Counted from the first letter of the stretch, positions 1 to 12,352 are shown. The stretch is 64,000 nt of DNA from Knoxdaviesia capensis (GCA_001510575.1 LNGK01000010.1:557825-621824); one strand, 5' to 3'. Numbers and translations are program-made. The notes: generated from the sequence alone by a model not told the origin.

Positions 1-75
1 CCTGCACCCAAACCCCGAGTCTGCGAGTCTGGGAGATCCTGACTCGATCCTGGTTCAAAGAAATCCTCACGGTAC

Positions 76-106
76 CATACAGTACAGCACATACTGTACA
101 GTAGTG
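76..106. repeat. TACAG/CTGTA tandem-inverted motif cluster
   Basis: The block contains the perfect 12-base palindrome TACTGTACAGTA (92-103) preceded by a direct TACAGTACAG stretch. It is the first of about a dozen similar clusters, most of them in the first 10.5 kb of the window. Confidence 0.6.
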
Positions 107-457
107 TTGCCAATCCCGCTCCACTTATCTCGCCCCTCTTCCAAACGGCTGTTGTTAGATAGCAGGGATGATATCAGACACTGATACGGACAAGAAAGAC
201 AGGATTTGCTCCTCTTCGTGGCCTGTTCAACTCTTCCCAGCCACACTGCACTTACTTGTCTCTGGAAAATGCTATCGTCCAGAGTTACACGATTTGGTAT
301 TACATTGCACAGAATGGATTCTCGCGCACATACCAAAAAGCGCACCGGCCGATTGGTACCAGCTATCGGATATCGACAGTTTGGGCCAGCCGCGGGGGCC
401 GAGTGTTTTACAGTGCACACTCGAAGTTGTGCAACAAACCCCATAAAAACAAAGCAC

Positions 458-480
458 ATACAGTACAGTACTGTAGTACA
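458..480. repeat. TACAG/CTGTA motif cluster
   Basis: This block holds the palindrome TACAGTACTGTA flanked by further half-units. The pentamer TACAG runs directly and then inverts. Confidence 0.6.
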
Positions 481-1972
481 TACGTGTCTGTGGGCTATCC
501 GCAACCGTATATTTAGAAGCTTTTCATCCCACCAAGAGTGATCATGTCTGTGTACAAGTTTAGGTGCTACTAGTATACCGCCGATGCAATATTCATGTAA
601 ACAAGTGTACTGTCGATTTCGTCCGTGGACCTTGTGCACGAGAAAAAGGGAAGAAGCGCTTCTTCTCACACTTACACCGCGGTCCGTTCCTCCGTCTCCT
701 GTAGCACGTGGAGCAACTGATTTCACCTACTACCACTACCACCCACGGTAGAGCATTCTGGGAGGGTCTGATCCCCGCGAGGGTATCAGACTATCAGTTA
801 TCTATCTGGATGTCCCCGTCAATATGGATTGCTAGTTTCTCCCATCCCACTTGAATACAGGAGAGTGCAATCTAAGTGCTTCAGAGGTTCCTGCCCCAAA
901 ACCTTTAGGGCTTATGTCGGCCATCAACCCTCCACGTCGTGGCACGTACTAGCACTGAAAAGCGAGTAACAAGCTGAGGTGATATCGCTAGTCTCTCTTG
1001 GGCTCGGATCCTGCATGGAAATTGCTTGAAATTTATCCTTCCAATTTGGGGTTACGGTACTGTTGAGCTGAAGTGCTGGTTGCCCTTGCAACTGCAGGTG
1101 CGACGAGAGGTCTCGCTTCTCTTGGCTCACACTTACAACGAAAGTCAGAATAGAAAAAACCGCACTGGGGAGATATATGGCCACTTACGCATCTGAGGAT
1201 ATGTCCATACATCAGGCTGCGGCAACGGTATTATCGGGACATACACGTATTTGTTGCTGTAAAACGCATTCAAGAGAGATAAGCCCATCGTGGAGGCCAA
1301 ACGCCAGACTGAAATGGCGATCATCCGTCTGTGGGGTGTTCATAATATTTCTCCTTCATATGCCCTCCTAGAATGGAACGACAGATCTACGTTCTCTGCC
1401 ACTACAGCACTTTACTCTGTGTAAGTGATTAAAGTCGAAAAGGTAGTATCGTTAACACCCAGCCTGGCATTACCAGAATCCTTATTTTCTGCTTCTCATT
1501 TACGATCGCTTCAAGACCCTGGGGGGCATTGTGCTGAATCTCCACCGGGGTGGGACTAACTGTGGATTTCCCTATGCGCTCTCCTGAATTACGAGCAGAA
1601 ACCGTAAATCTCCTTCTCCAGAGCAGGGTTACTGCCATCCACTGCAGTTGAACCTGCAAAAGATGGCTGAAGGTGTATCCAGGGGTGCGACTCTGTTACT
1701 TGGCCGGGGGCCAGGGGCATTCGAAACATGCAGCACCACTTCATAGGCAGTGTGTCTTGCTGACAGAGGGGCTTGCTACGCTATCTGCAAATTCGTACAG
1801 GCTCAATGCAGACTGCAAACCCCACAGAGGACATGTGAAGCTGACGTGTAACATGCCGGATTGCGACTACCGGCTAGGATTAACGGTGTATGCAACCCTT
1901 GAGATTAACCCATTTGTGAAGAATTCTTGGTGTCTGGGTCTTACGTGATTTGAACCTTGCGGGAATTCATTT

Positions 1973-1990
1973 AAAAAAAAAAAAAAAAAA
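1973..1990 (+). repeat. Poly(A) run of 18
   Basis: A homopolymer of 18 A lies in gene-free sequence. No retroelement body or target-site duplication could be found beside it, so I treat it as a simple repeat. Confidence 0.85.
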
Positions 1991-2282
1991 GGGCTCCAGG
2001 AGAACCGCTATGGTTGCATCCTTGACCCTCCCATACCCCCTTCCTCAAAATGGAGCAGTCAAAGCACCGTGAACCCCGGACACACACACGATATTGATAT
2101 GACTGTGAGTGTGAGCCCAAAAAGCCTTCCCTGGATCCGGTGGCGGGCGATCTTCATGGCAACACTCTCTCGCGCGCGCAGTCGTCCTAACAGATCATTT
2201 TCTCGATCCGATATAACTTGCGTTACCCGCCCCTCTCCTGTCATCCAGATTTGTACCACCCAGAGATTTCCTTCCCCTCGTT

Positions 2283-2307
2283 TCTCTCTCTCTCTCTCTC
2301 TCTCTCT
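2283..2307 (+). repeat. (TC)n microsatellite
   Basis: About twelve TC units lie roughly 290 bp upstream of the membrane-protein start codon, inside a C/T-rich promoter or leader. Confidence 0.85.
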
Positions 2308-2596
2308 TATATCCTCTGCTGATCTTTGCTCACATAAGGCTGTTCCTGCGTCTTTGACCGAACTTCATTCGTGGATCTGGGTCTCCCATCACACTCCTTG
2401 AAAAACACACGGGCGACCGCCTCGACAGCAGGGAAAGATCACCATCGGCAACGAACGCTCCTTTGATATCCGGATCTCTCCCCCTTTCTCAACCCTAGTG
2501 GCCATCCTACACTCTCACGCTCCCTTTTGAACCTTTTGACTTCTGTTTCTTTCTAATCCGCGCACCCGAAACTCCCCCAATCTTCACCCGGCAAAA

Positions 2597-3961
2597 ATGG
2601 CCCCTCAAGGCCCGCCCGTGCCGGTGTACACCGATGAGCAGAAGCTCGAGGACAACTCGGCACGGATCGTCGCCATCAGCTGCGTCCTGACCATCGGCGG
2701 CATGATCATCACCTCCCTTCGTGTATACACGCGTTGGTTCATCATCAAGTCAATAGGGTCTGACGACTACATGCTTATCTTAGCAGCCGTGAGTTTTTTT
2801 TTTCTTCTGCCAAAAGAAAAGAAACATTAAAATGCAAGCTAACACCTCTTGTGTTACTAGTTATGTTCTATGGCGGGAATGATAGTGTTCATCATCCAGG
2901 GCAACCACGGCCTGGGCCGGCATCGTCCGCTCGTCGATGCGGCTGATCTGGTGATTTTCGACCAATCGAGTTTCTGGCAGACCATCATTTCGTACACCTG
3001 CGGCCTCAGCTTCATCCGTCTCTCCATCGCCTTCTCGCTTCTGCGTCTGAGCAAGCATCGCTGGTACACGTGGCTGATTTGGGGCACCTGCGCCTACATC
3101 GTCATCTACTCGTTCCTCGGTGGCCTCAACTTCTTCCTCTACTGCAAGCCGCTGGCATTTTACTGGGACCCGACTATTCCTGACGGAAAGTGCTCTTCGG
3201 TCGCGCAGTTCATCAAGTTTGGTCTCATCAACACTGGTTAGTATATGTGCTTGTCCTGCAAGGCGTTAGAAGTATGCTAATTGTATATCATAGGTTGCAA
3301 CCTTGCCGCCGATGTGCTTCTCGCCAGCTACCCGATCCCCGTTATCTGGAATCTGCAGATGAAGCGCCGCACCAGACTCTACCTGATTGGTATCATGTCT
3401 CTGGGTTACTTGTAAGTCGAATCGCCAACGCCAACAAGCGTATATAAGTCAATGGTCTGACCGCAACCTCTCTCTAGGGCCGTTGCTGCTGGTATCGCCA
3501 AGGCTGTCTTCCAGATTACCTACAGTCCGGTCGACAACACGTTCCAGGACGAGGTGCAGTTCTGGGGAGGCATCCAGCTCAACCTCGCGATTCTCGCCGC
3601 CGCCGCTCCTGCGCTGCGACCCCTCCTCGGAAAGCTGCTCCGCATTGATTCCTCAGGATTCCACTCCGGCAACGGCTACCACAACAGCCAGACGCGCAGC
3701 GGCACGCACAACATGCGGTCGATGGCCGGCCGCTCGAACGCCGCCCGCGGCTACGTCAAGCAGGAGTTCGAGATGGACGACTCCACCAGCCAGGACATCG
3801 ACAAGATCTCCGGCCGGTCGGACGCCGAGACCCGGACGAATGTCGCCGGCGGCATCTACAGCAAGACTGAGCGGTCCGACAGCGAGGAGATGATCCTCCA
3901 GGGCCAGAAGGCCGACTACAGCAAGGGCATTATGCGGACGACCGAGATCACCGTGAAATAA
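2597..3961 (+). CDS. Rhodopsin-like fungal integral membrane protein
   Basis: Four exons (2597-2788, 2861-3236, 3294-3411, 3478-3961) join in frame to give 389 aa. Introns are GTGAGT..TAG, GTTAGT..TAG and GTAAGT..TAG. The first ~280 residues are multi-pass: a first hydrophobic segment near residues 25-45, then the SDDYMLILAA motif typical of the fungal rhodopsin-like (SAT4/PTH11-related) family, then further membrane segments with short polar loops and paired cysteines (YCKP, GKCSS) expected of that family. The C-terminal ~110 residues are hydrophilic, Ser/Arg/Asp-rich and presumably cytoplasmic. There is no CFEM domain, so it is not a full PTH11-type receptor. Ligand and function are unknown; the family is greatly expanded in filamentous ascomycetes. 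It converges on the FAD oxidoreductase downstream. Splice sites are supported by continuous conserved reading; no transcript evidence is available. Confidence 0.88.
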
Positions 3962-4643
3962 TAGGCCTCCTAGCTTGTTTCCTTTTGGTAGTACATGTCA
4001 CGCCTGCTCTCTCGCTGCGAGTTGAAAGATCTAGGGCAGATGAATTCAAGTTGGGGGTAGTTAATGAATAGGTGTATGCTGTAACTTATGACTGATTGGA
4101 GCCGGTTGTTTGCGTTGCGTGTTTAAATTGAATTAGTTCTCGCATTTGAATTAATTGACAGATCACTGTTGAACTGTGTGTGCTTTCCTCCCCCAAGTGA
4201 GTGCGGGTGTGGGTGTGGGTGTGGATATCTGATGGAAAATTTCGCAATTTGGTATCCATTTCAGACCATCCTAAACGGGTTAGCTAAATTAGCCCCAAGC
4301 TACCGGGACAAGGGGGGTAGTTCCGGCCCCTAACAAACTAACTTGGGAGTGGGCAGCTAGTCGGGTGAATTCATCTTTTTCATGTTCTCTTTTTTTTTTT
4401 GTTTCTACTACTAAGCCATTGAACTAAGACTGGCTCCAGTACCGGCAATTCACACATTCACCAGGGCACAGCAGCACGGACACAGCATACGGAGACGGAA
4501 TACTTCTCAAATGATTTCTTGGATTAACGGAAAACACTGAGTTCTTTTATTCAGTCTTAATAACTTCGCCGAATCATTAGTCTATTCATAGAATTGAATA
4601 CATGCGCCAACATAACCAAGACAGAGAGGGGGGGCGAAACCCT
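3962..4643. other. Intergenic, convergent 3' regions
   Basis: These 680 bases separate the 3' ends of the membrane-protein gene (+) and the FAD oxidoreductase (-). The sequence is A/T-richer than the flanking exons and contains a short GTGTGGGTGTGG repeat near 4207 and a ten-T run near 4391. No gene seen. Confidence 0.6.
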
Positions 4644-6115
4644 TTACAGGCCAGCGAGCAGGTCGGGGAAGATTCTCTCATTGTAGTCCCACACGTAGGT
4701 GGTGAAGTGCGCGACCCAGGCGGAACCGATGAACCAGGTGCTGCGCTGGCCCTGGAGGGCGTAGAACTTCTGCATGTACCCGGCACGGTACTCCTCGGGG
4801 GTGAACTCCAAGTGCATGGGGCCGTGCGACTCGATGGCGTGGATGTTGACCTTGCTGGTCGAGGCGGGCAGGATGCCCTCGGCGACCATGTTCTTGACCG
4901 ACTTCTGGATCAGCTTCTGGATGTCGCAGACCTCGGTGTTCTGCTTGCCAACGGCAATGACGTGGAACAGGTCGCTGCCCGCACCGAGGTAGGTGAAGGT
5001 GTTGACCAAGGGCGACTTGGGGAAGCTGAGGTAGTTGCCATCAGCAGAGTCCTCGGGGGTGTTGACCAGGTTGCCGTCAATGGGCAGCGACGGGTGGCTG
5101 ACAACGGCAACGAACTCGGTGGTCCAGCTGAAGCGCGAGAACACATCCATCTCGTCGGCCGACAGGTCAAAGCCCTTCAGGTTGGGCAGGATGGGCAGGA
5201 TGGCAATGACCATGCGCTTGGCGTTGACGATGGTGGTGCGGCCGTTGGGGCCCTGGATGGTGGCCTTGACACCGGCGTTAGTGCGCACAGTCGAGGTGAC
5301 GACGCTGCTGTACATGACATCGTCGCCCAGGAGGGCGGCGATCTTGTCGTAGATCTCGTGGTTGTTGCCAGACTCCGGGACCTCGGTCACGGCACCACCG
5401 ACGAAGCTGCCAGCCATAGCGCCGTTGAAGGTCTGGAGGACAGTGAGGGCAAGGGCCTCCATGATGTCACCGGTACCGACACCGGTAATCTGGTACATGA
5501 AGGGGATGGCATCCGTTAGCTCGTACTTCTCGGCGAACTCGCTGAAGGGCAGCATGAGGTCGGCGGGGACATCATCGCCCGAGGGGAAGTTCCACATGCC
5601 GGGGCTGAGGATGTCATCCCACTGCTCGTAGACCGAGCGCCACTTCAGCAGAGTCGCGAACGGGAAGCCCGGGCTGGTGTAGTTGACGGTGTTGCCGGTG
5701 GTGAAGTCGGCATACGAGTTGGCCAGAGTCAGACGGGTCGGCACCACCGTGGAGATGTTGAAGCGAGCGAAGAACTCTCTCCACTTGCCAATGGGCAGGT
5801 AGGAGTTGACTCCGTAGTTGAAGGCAGCGCCGGTCACGGGGTCATTGTAGGTCTCGGTGTGTCCTCCCTATAAGCGGAAGTGTGTTAGTAAGATGGGCCA
5901 GATCGACCAGCAATGACAAGAGCACTTACCAGGATGTCCTTCTTCTCAACGAGAAGAATGCTCTTCTGGTAGTCCTCACGGAGACGGACGGCGGCGTGGG
6001 AGCCGGCGGCACCTCCACCGACAATGAGGATATCCTTGTTGATGGTGGTGGTCAGAGCGGTCGCGGTGGACGCGTAGACGGCAAGAGCCAGAGTGGCGAT
6101 CTTAGACAGAGACAT
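4644..6115 (-). CDS. Secreted FAD-dependent oxidoreductase (amine-oxidase-like)
   Basis: Two exons on the minus strand (6115-5930 and 5867-4644) with one 62-nt intron (GTAAGT..TAG) give 469 aa. Residues 1-20 are a clear signal peptide ending ATA, so the enzyme is probably secreted or in the secretory pathway. The dinucleotide-binding Rossmann motif GGGAAGSHAA follows at about residues 33-42, with the second FAD contact (GGHTETY) just after the splice junction. The body is an amine-oxidase/flavin-oxidoreductase fold. Fungal homologues are often named after beta-cyclopiazonate dehydrogenase, but no prenyltransferase, PKS or NRPS lies nearby, so that reaction should not be assumed. Substrate is unknown. 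A TATATAA element lies about 280 bp upstream of the start codon. Confidence 0.85.
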
Positions 6116-6395
6116 CGTGGATGGTTTTTAAGACTTTTGATTCAAGAAATTCAACAGGGGTCAAAAAGATGAGAAACGAATGTGTAAGGAGAAAAAGAAC
6201 AGAGAATTGAAATGAATCAATGTAAAAGGAATTGGTGAAAGTGCCAAATGAGTGTGGTGGGAAGCGTGGGCTGCAGAGGATTGCCTGGAGCTTGGAATTC
6301 AAAAGTCATGAGTTCTCTTCGAATGACCACGGTTCCTGGAGAAGTGAGAGAGAAAAGGAAACTCGGATGGTAGATGGGTCAGGGAAACCGGCAGG

Positions 6396-6402
6396 TTATA
6401 TA
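6396..6402 (-). promoter_or_regulatory. Probable TATA box of FAD oxidoreductase gene
   Basis: TATATAA reads on the minus strand about 280 bp upstream of the start codon at 6115. Position and sequence suit a core promoter with a leader of about 250 nt. No TSS data. Confidence 0.4.
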
Positions 6403-8850
6403 CAGCCATGTGCCCACGGTGAGAATGGCGTTTTCGGCTTGTGGTCCACGACCACATGGCAACTGCAGGTGCAGCTCGGTAGTAGTGGGATTAGGAGCGA
6501 AATCCATCCATTGACCAGACCAAGGAGAGTCCGGCCAGGTCTGGGGGGACATGCATTCATGGCCGACATCTGCTGGGATGCATGCTGGACGGCGCAGAAC
6601 AACCCCCGAACCCAACATTCCCTGTTGCAAATGAGATGGGCAGGGGACCCAGTTTTAGGATGGGTCCCCTTTTGTTGATGAGAAGATAATATAAATTCAC
6701 CTCGCGGATATTGTCAGGGTCGCGGCTTATACACAGGGGCTCTGGTTTTCTAGAAAATTTAGGATTGCTCTGAGATGCGTGGTGCATGGGAAACGACACC
6801 ATGCTGAGGCCCCTTTTGGATGGGTGGCCAGGTAAGTGGGAGGATCATGCATCCAGGAGATGGTATTGCCGATATTGGGTGCTGAGTACTGGACCTATAT
6901 GCAGATATAAGTGCTTCCAGTACAGCCTCCAACCGACGGATGATTTGTGTTCTGTTCGTGGTATCTCCTTGTTATTAACGGCGGGCTTATACGGTGCAGG
7001 AAATGTCCATATACTGCCGCTCCGAGATACTTTATATACTGTACGAACCAATTTTGTGCATGAAGTACTCACTCTCTCACACTCTTACACTTACACACAT
7101 TTCCAACGGCAATATGGATAAACTGGGAGTTAGCGGCAAGGAACCTTTTCCCACCCCTAAATGGGTCCACGCACCCTGGTGTTCGCCAGCACATTTTCTG
7201 ACTTCTCCACAGCAACTTAGAAAATAACAATTTTCTTTTCAAAGTCTGGGGACTATTTTGGCTTTGTTTTTATTCTTTTATTCTTTTCCTCTTTTTATTC
7301 TTGTGCTAGAAATGCAAGACAAAAGAAGAGCGAAAACTAGCTGCCAAGACTCAGCTATCGACTGCTGTGCATGCAGGCTGTCCCGGAACCTCATTGACCA
7401 AGGCGGTATGGATTCGACTTGCAATACTCGGTTTCCTTACTCTACGAGTGTTAGTTGATCATTGAGGTGATTTGCGATAAGCTCAACTTGGACCAGTACT
7501 CGGCTAGGAAAATTAAGGTACAAAACAGATCACCTAACTCCTGCAAATCCAAGTGCACTCTCCATTAGTGCAGAAAACATTTCGTTGTACAGTGTAAGTC
7601 GGTCCATGCGATCATCCTTCCCTAGCATTACCCTGCACAAGAAGATAAAATGCAGCGAGTTCGAGTGCATATCTTTCAGACCTGCGCAGAAAGATGGAGC
7701 AGTGGGTTCGGCGTCCGAGTTGAAACTGATCAGTGCCGCCTTAGAGTGCGGTTGGCTTGAGCTGCGTAGGGTGAGTGCCGAATGCTTCCATGTCCCTTAT
7801 GGATCCAACCTGGTATATATCAAGGGTACCGTACTCCGGGTGAGGCCTGCAAACGCAGGCCAGCGTGGATAGAGACGATGTACGAGCACTCGTCCACACA
7901 ATACCTATTCCTACACATATGTTCTTATCAACAGACTACGCTACTGGACTATACATGCGACTGCTCAACGCAGCTGCTTCCGTCTTGCTTTGAACATGAC
8001 TTGCCGGACGAACACTCACGCGCTTGCAACGATGGTATGTTGACGGCAGTAGCCTTCCAAATATCCGTATGGACACAGACGTTGTGGCTTGCGGTAAGAC
8101 TTGAACAAACCAACACGGCGGGGTTATCTTGAGCGGGTTGCCTTGATAGTGCCGTCCCTCCCAGCTCTCCTCCTCCGGGCACGTATCTGGGTCCACCCCC
8201 CATTACTCCTTCTTCTACTCCGTTTCTGGAAAGGCTAGCGCTCTCTCCTAACCTACAGTACACAGATTGGGGGTTGGATTTATAACATAGCCACTCCGCC
8301 TGCAAGTGTCTCCCCCGTCAGCTGAAAAGATAGGACTGCCACGCGGCAGCCTGGTTTGCCGGCAGCTTCTGGAATGCGAATTCCCAACCTCGTCGAGCAG
8401 CTCGACCGGCCAAGTGGATCAGCACCCTGCTAGCTGTGCCGGCCAAGATGGATTTTCCATGTGGTGTCAACTTGCCTTCTAAATTATCACGACATGCGAT
8501 GGCAGGAAGTCCAGGGACTCGACAACTGGCCCCCAATAGAGAATCCCAACTTCGTCTCTGCTGCATGCTCGCCTGGCACGTCTCCCACATCGGAAGCTGG
8601 GTTTCAATCATATATACGTAGACATGTACCTTTCCAACATATAGGCCCAGGTCTACGTATGGCCATGAACCGTTACATGGACCCAGCAGGGTGGTATAGT
8701 AAGTGAGTTGATGCACAAAAAGCATGGCTGTGGGCCCTGAGATAGGAGGCCGAAGCTAGCAGTTGATTCTGGGCATTCCTCGTGGGTACTGGGTTCTGGG
8801 TTCCCGGTTCCTTTATGACCAGTCCTTCATCGACTAGACGGGTAATTACA

Positions 8851-8884
8851 ACGTACTGTAATATACAGTACAGTACAGTACACA
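8851..8884. repeat. TACAG pentamer tandem with inverted flank
   Basis: GTACTGTAATA is followed by four consecutive ACAGT-type units. Together with the cluster at 8938-8962 this is the strongest tandem copy of the motif in the window. Confidence 0.7.
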
Positions 8885-8937
8885 CTTAGCTGCCGTATCT
8901 GGGGTGTCCAGACCGGAATATGTTCGTTTGTATGCAG

Positions 8938-8962
8938 TGTACAGTACTGTACAGTAGTGTAT
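8938..8962. repeat. GTACAGTACTGTAC palindrome
   Basis: The block contains a perfect 14-base palindrome (8939-8952), followed by another AGTAGTGT tail almost identical to that at 101-108. Confidence 0.7.
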
Positions 8963-10453
8963 GCAATGTTCATTATGTATTAGTACTAGGTGGTATGAAT
9001 TGGATACGCAATCCACGGCCTGTACGGCTACCGTCTTCGACTCGTGAGCGAGCGAGCGCACGTACTATTCTGCACGGGTTTAGCGAGAAAGCTAATTGAA
9101 TTAAGCTGGTGGGAGGAAATTCATAGCAGCAAACCTAAGAGATTTGCACGTCCTAAATTGCGCACTGTCTTATTTGCTAAAACTCCGTCCCCGTCTAGGA
9201 ATATGGATCATCTTAATTAAACGACCTGATTCCAGTCTGTGAAAGTTCCGTCCCGTTGGAAACCCACGTGGAGAGGTCTCACTAACCTCCTTCGGACGCA
9301 GGCACTTGGTACAGAGGAAAACATTCTGTAGTATGAGGTTGTATCTTCTTGCATAGACGTGCATGTGGGAACTGGTCTCCGTTATCTTGCGGTGAGGGGA
9401 ACAAGGGCATGAATGAGGGATAGGCTGGTATAATTTTCACTTCCTCCCCTGTAAACTCCCTCAAGAAAAATAGATACAGAAACTCCATCCTTCTTCTCTA
9501 GTACGAGTAAGCCCTCGTTTTCCCGACCCTGGTTAGTGTTGGAACTGCTGTATACTGTGGGCTCATTGTGGGGATGAAGTGGGCTTGTGAAAAAAGGAAG
9601 AAAAGTTGAGTGGGCACTCGTGTATGAGGACCACAATGCGCCCCTTCATATCCTGGTTCCCCTTCTCAGTTGCGCTCGCCGCTCACCACCACCGGGGAGC
9701 GGAAGCTGCCTTTCTCCGCCCCCAACATCAAGGCCGTATCATAACTCTCGGCTTCGACATATGCACATTCGCCAGGTTTCTGGGAAAAGTTATACATCAC
9801 AACTGTCCTGCACCCTTGCCACCAGAGTTCGAGCACCACCCCCGACACAAAGCAAGTTCTGTGTGAGAAGCGTTCAGCTCTGTTTTCAGTTCTGTAGATA
9901 AGTAAGATTGGGTCAACAAGCGGGCATGCCGAGAACCCGTTGAACTGCCCCGACTCCCTGGCCAGAACCGACCCCCCCGGCGGAAAGTCCATCTTATGCA
10001 GCCGGGAGGGGAAATTTCGGGTTGGCGGGAGTTGTGGAGTTAGTCGCTCGAGTCTCGCCTATTCATCCATGGAGAAGGCGCGGGTGCTTCACCGGATCGG
10101 CGAGGGCATTGCCATGTGCCGTTGGATTCGACCATTTTCCCTTTTTTTCTTTCTTCTTTTTCTCTTCTCTTCCAAGATCGCCAAGATGCCGACAGCCTTT
10201 CCACGTGGTTTACATGGACAGTACAGTACATGCCCCTCGCCTAATATGTCATGGAGTTCCTTCACAGAAATAAAAATACAAGATTGGGATGGACAACGTG
10301 ACCATTCGTCATATCTTGGTGGCAGGTATTTGCCGATGTTATCTTTCCCTCGCTTTTGACATTCTTCCCTTCAATGTCGGCACAGTGTCTCAAGTTCATG
10401 GACCCCGGCCACTTCAGCTTGACCCATCTCGTATGGAGACACATGTAGCATGT

Positions 10454-10502
10454 GCAGTACAGCAATGATATGTACTGTAATGTGTCTATCAATACAGTAC
10501 AT
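10454..10502. repeat. TACAG/CTGTA motif cluster
   Basis: Three half-units (GCAGTACAG, TGTACTGTA, TACAGTACA) occur within 49 bp, just downstream of the 3' end of the Dal5-like transporter gene. Confidence 0.55.
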
Positions 10503-10525
10503 ATACCCATCGAGCCGCATTTCCG

Positions 10526-12330
10526 CTATAGCATGTAGCGGTACTCAGGGTGCAGAGATCCCAAGCGAGCCTTCTCCTCTTCTGTGAGGCCCTCGAGACG
10601 ATAATCCCGCTTTCCCTCAGCTCTCAGCTTATTCTCGTACCAGCAGTACACGACTCCAAAGAGGGAAAGGATGACAACTCCGATTTGGCCGCAGAGGTTG
10701 ATTGTGTGGCCAATCGGATATCTTGGTCCATCAGAAGATGTGTAAGTCCATCTAAACAGATGAGCGGGTAAAGTCAGTTCAAACTCTCAGGTGCGAAGAG
10801 GGGTATTCCAAGCAAGATAAGTTGGACGTACGTTGCAACAATGCCGCCAATAGTTCCGATGGTGACGACGTATCCGCTAGTCACGGCTCTGACTGCTGGT
10901 CCCGCAGAATCTAAATATCAAGTTGTTAGCTGACCGCCTTTCTTACCGCTTCTCTTACTCCAGTTGGACTTAAGCATACTATTCATGGCCCAGGCAATGA
11001 ACCCGGGGCCTCCGGGGAACGCTCCAACAGTGACAAAAAACAGAGACATGTATCGGATGTTCGCATCGGTGTGCCAGCGCAGAATGCAGAACCCGATAAC
11101 GGCAATCAGCGAGAACCCGGCAAGGAACGCTCCACGCTGCTGAGTCTTGTCGCTCGTATAGGCGACAGCAATTGCCACGATGCAGGCCGCGACATACGGC
11201 GGGACCGAGTAGAGCTGAGCCTTCGTCGACGTCCAGTTCAAGTCCCGGAGAATCGACGGCATGAACACGGACATTCCCTGGACAGTGATGTTGATCAGGA
11301 AAAAGCCAAAGGCGCACGTGTAGTTGTGGAGTGTCGACATCGCACGCTTGACATGCTGGATCTGGATCTTCTCGTCGACGGTCTTGTGCTCACGGATCAG
11401 ACGCTCGGTGGCGATGGCACGCTCTCGCTCGGTCAGGAACTGGCAGGTTCCGGGACTGGCAGGCATCCAGATCGGCGCCAGTCCACCGACAATCATCGTC
11501 AGGATACCCTCGAAGAAGAAGATGTTGCGCCAGGTGTGGATCCGAACAGCCTCAGTGCCCCATTCCGGAATGCGCGTGAGGGCAGTGGCGAAGAGACCTC
11601 CAAAGGCGCCCGCAATCGACGCGGCGGAGACATAGATACCGATCCGGAAGAGCAGCTCCTTGCGCCTGTAGAAGCAGCTCATGTAAAACGCCATGCCGGG
11701 GAATGCACCACCCTCAAAGATACCTAGGACGGCACGGGCAACCATGAGACCCGCAAAGGACTGAACAAACGCCGTGCAAAGGGAGATGAAGCCAAAGCCC
11801 AGCACCAGAAACGGGATGTAGTATCGCGGGCCGATGTACTTCAGCGCAATGTTGCTTGGCACTTCCACCAGGAGGTACACAATGTAGAAGATTGAGAGAA
11901 CCCAGTTGAACCGGACGCCGCCAAGGTCCAGTTCTTTGTCCATTCCCTGGATGCGTGCGTTTCCGATGTTGGCCCGATCAAGGAACTGTGGGTGATTAAG
12001 GCGCATAAGTCAGTATACCAGATGTAACGGGGAACTTGCACGTTGTCTCTCAGGACACCCCCCATTCAACGGTAGTGGTACATACACAGAACAAGTACAG
12101 AATGGTGATCAGTGGAATGGTCCGACGGTCGATCTTCCGTCTAATCAGAGTTTCTTCCTCCTCAGTCCATTCTAGAGTTGCGTTTTCAGATCCATATTTG
12201 GATTCCCCAGCGGAGAGGTCGACGTGCTGGACTATATGACTGTCAGTTGACGGGTTTTTCTGAAAGCGGAACAGATGCATCATAATCTGGAATCACCGCA
12301 ACACGTACCCTCGAGCTTTTCCGCGGCCAT
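10526..12330 (-). CDS. MFS transporter, Dal5/allantoate permease family
   Basis: Five minus-strand exons (12330-12309, 12231-12086, 11985-10959, 10910-10832, 10751-10526) join in frame to 499 aa. The start is a short ATG exon of seven codons. The protein has the anion:cation symporter (ACS) layout: a hydrophilic N-terminus, TM1 running across intron 2 into FLDRANIGNARIQG, then the conserved LVEVPSN, RAVLGIFEGG and GTCQFLTERER stretches, a central loop and six more membrane segments with NSAGPAVRAV before the penultimate ones. The family imports allantoate, nicotinate, pantothenate, biotin and similar organic anions across the plasma membrane; substrate cannot be chosen here. A second in-phase donor 12 nt downstream (10946) would make a 36-nt intron and add four residues; the upstream donor (48-nt intron) restores the family consensus better. 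A telobox lies 23 bp before the start codon. Confidence 0.9.
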
Positions 12331-12352
12331 GGTTGGGTGATATTGTGCTGGT

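Larger units (their letters stand above)
1..2596. other. Gene-free left edge
   Basis: No open frame here resembles a known protein. The longest (67-726, minus, 219 codons) has no domain, biased codon use or plausible splice context. The stretch holds several TACAG/CTGTA motif clusters (76-106, 458-480, 604-613), an 18-base A run (1973-1990) and a TC microsatellite (2283-2307) just upstream of the membrane-protein gene. The last 300 bases are C/T-rich, as expected of a fungal promoter and leader for the gene starting at 2597. Confidence 0.55.
6116..10525. other. Long gene-free region rich in TACAG/CTGTA motifs
   Basis: Apart from the promoter of the FAD gene, no open frame in these 4.4 kb shows a recognisable domain; the many 60-140-codon frames are scattered and overlap on both strands. 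The region carries motif clusters at 7036-7044, 8263-8272, 8851-8884, 8938-8962, 10218-10230 and 10454-10502. I see no transposon termini, poly(A) tail or coding relic. Confidence 0.5.

Noticed and set aside
1973..1990. Poly(A) tail of a retroelement
   Set aside because: No coding relic, target-site duplication or second copy was seen.
4602..5519. 305-codon plus-strand frame opposite the FAD oxidoreductase
   Set aside because: Antisense shadow; Gly/Asp/Val-rich without a recognisable fold, while the minus strand encodes a conserved enzyme.
4644..6115. Core of a cyclopiazonic-acid-like biosynthetic cluster
   Set aside because: Only the oxidoreductase resembles such a cluster gene; neighbours are a membrane protein and gene-free DNA.
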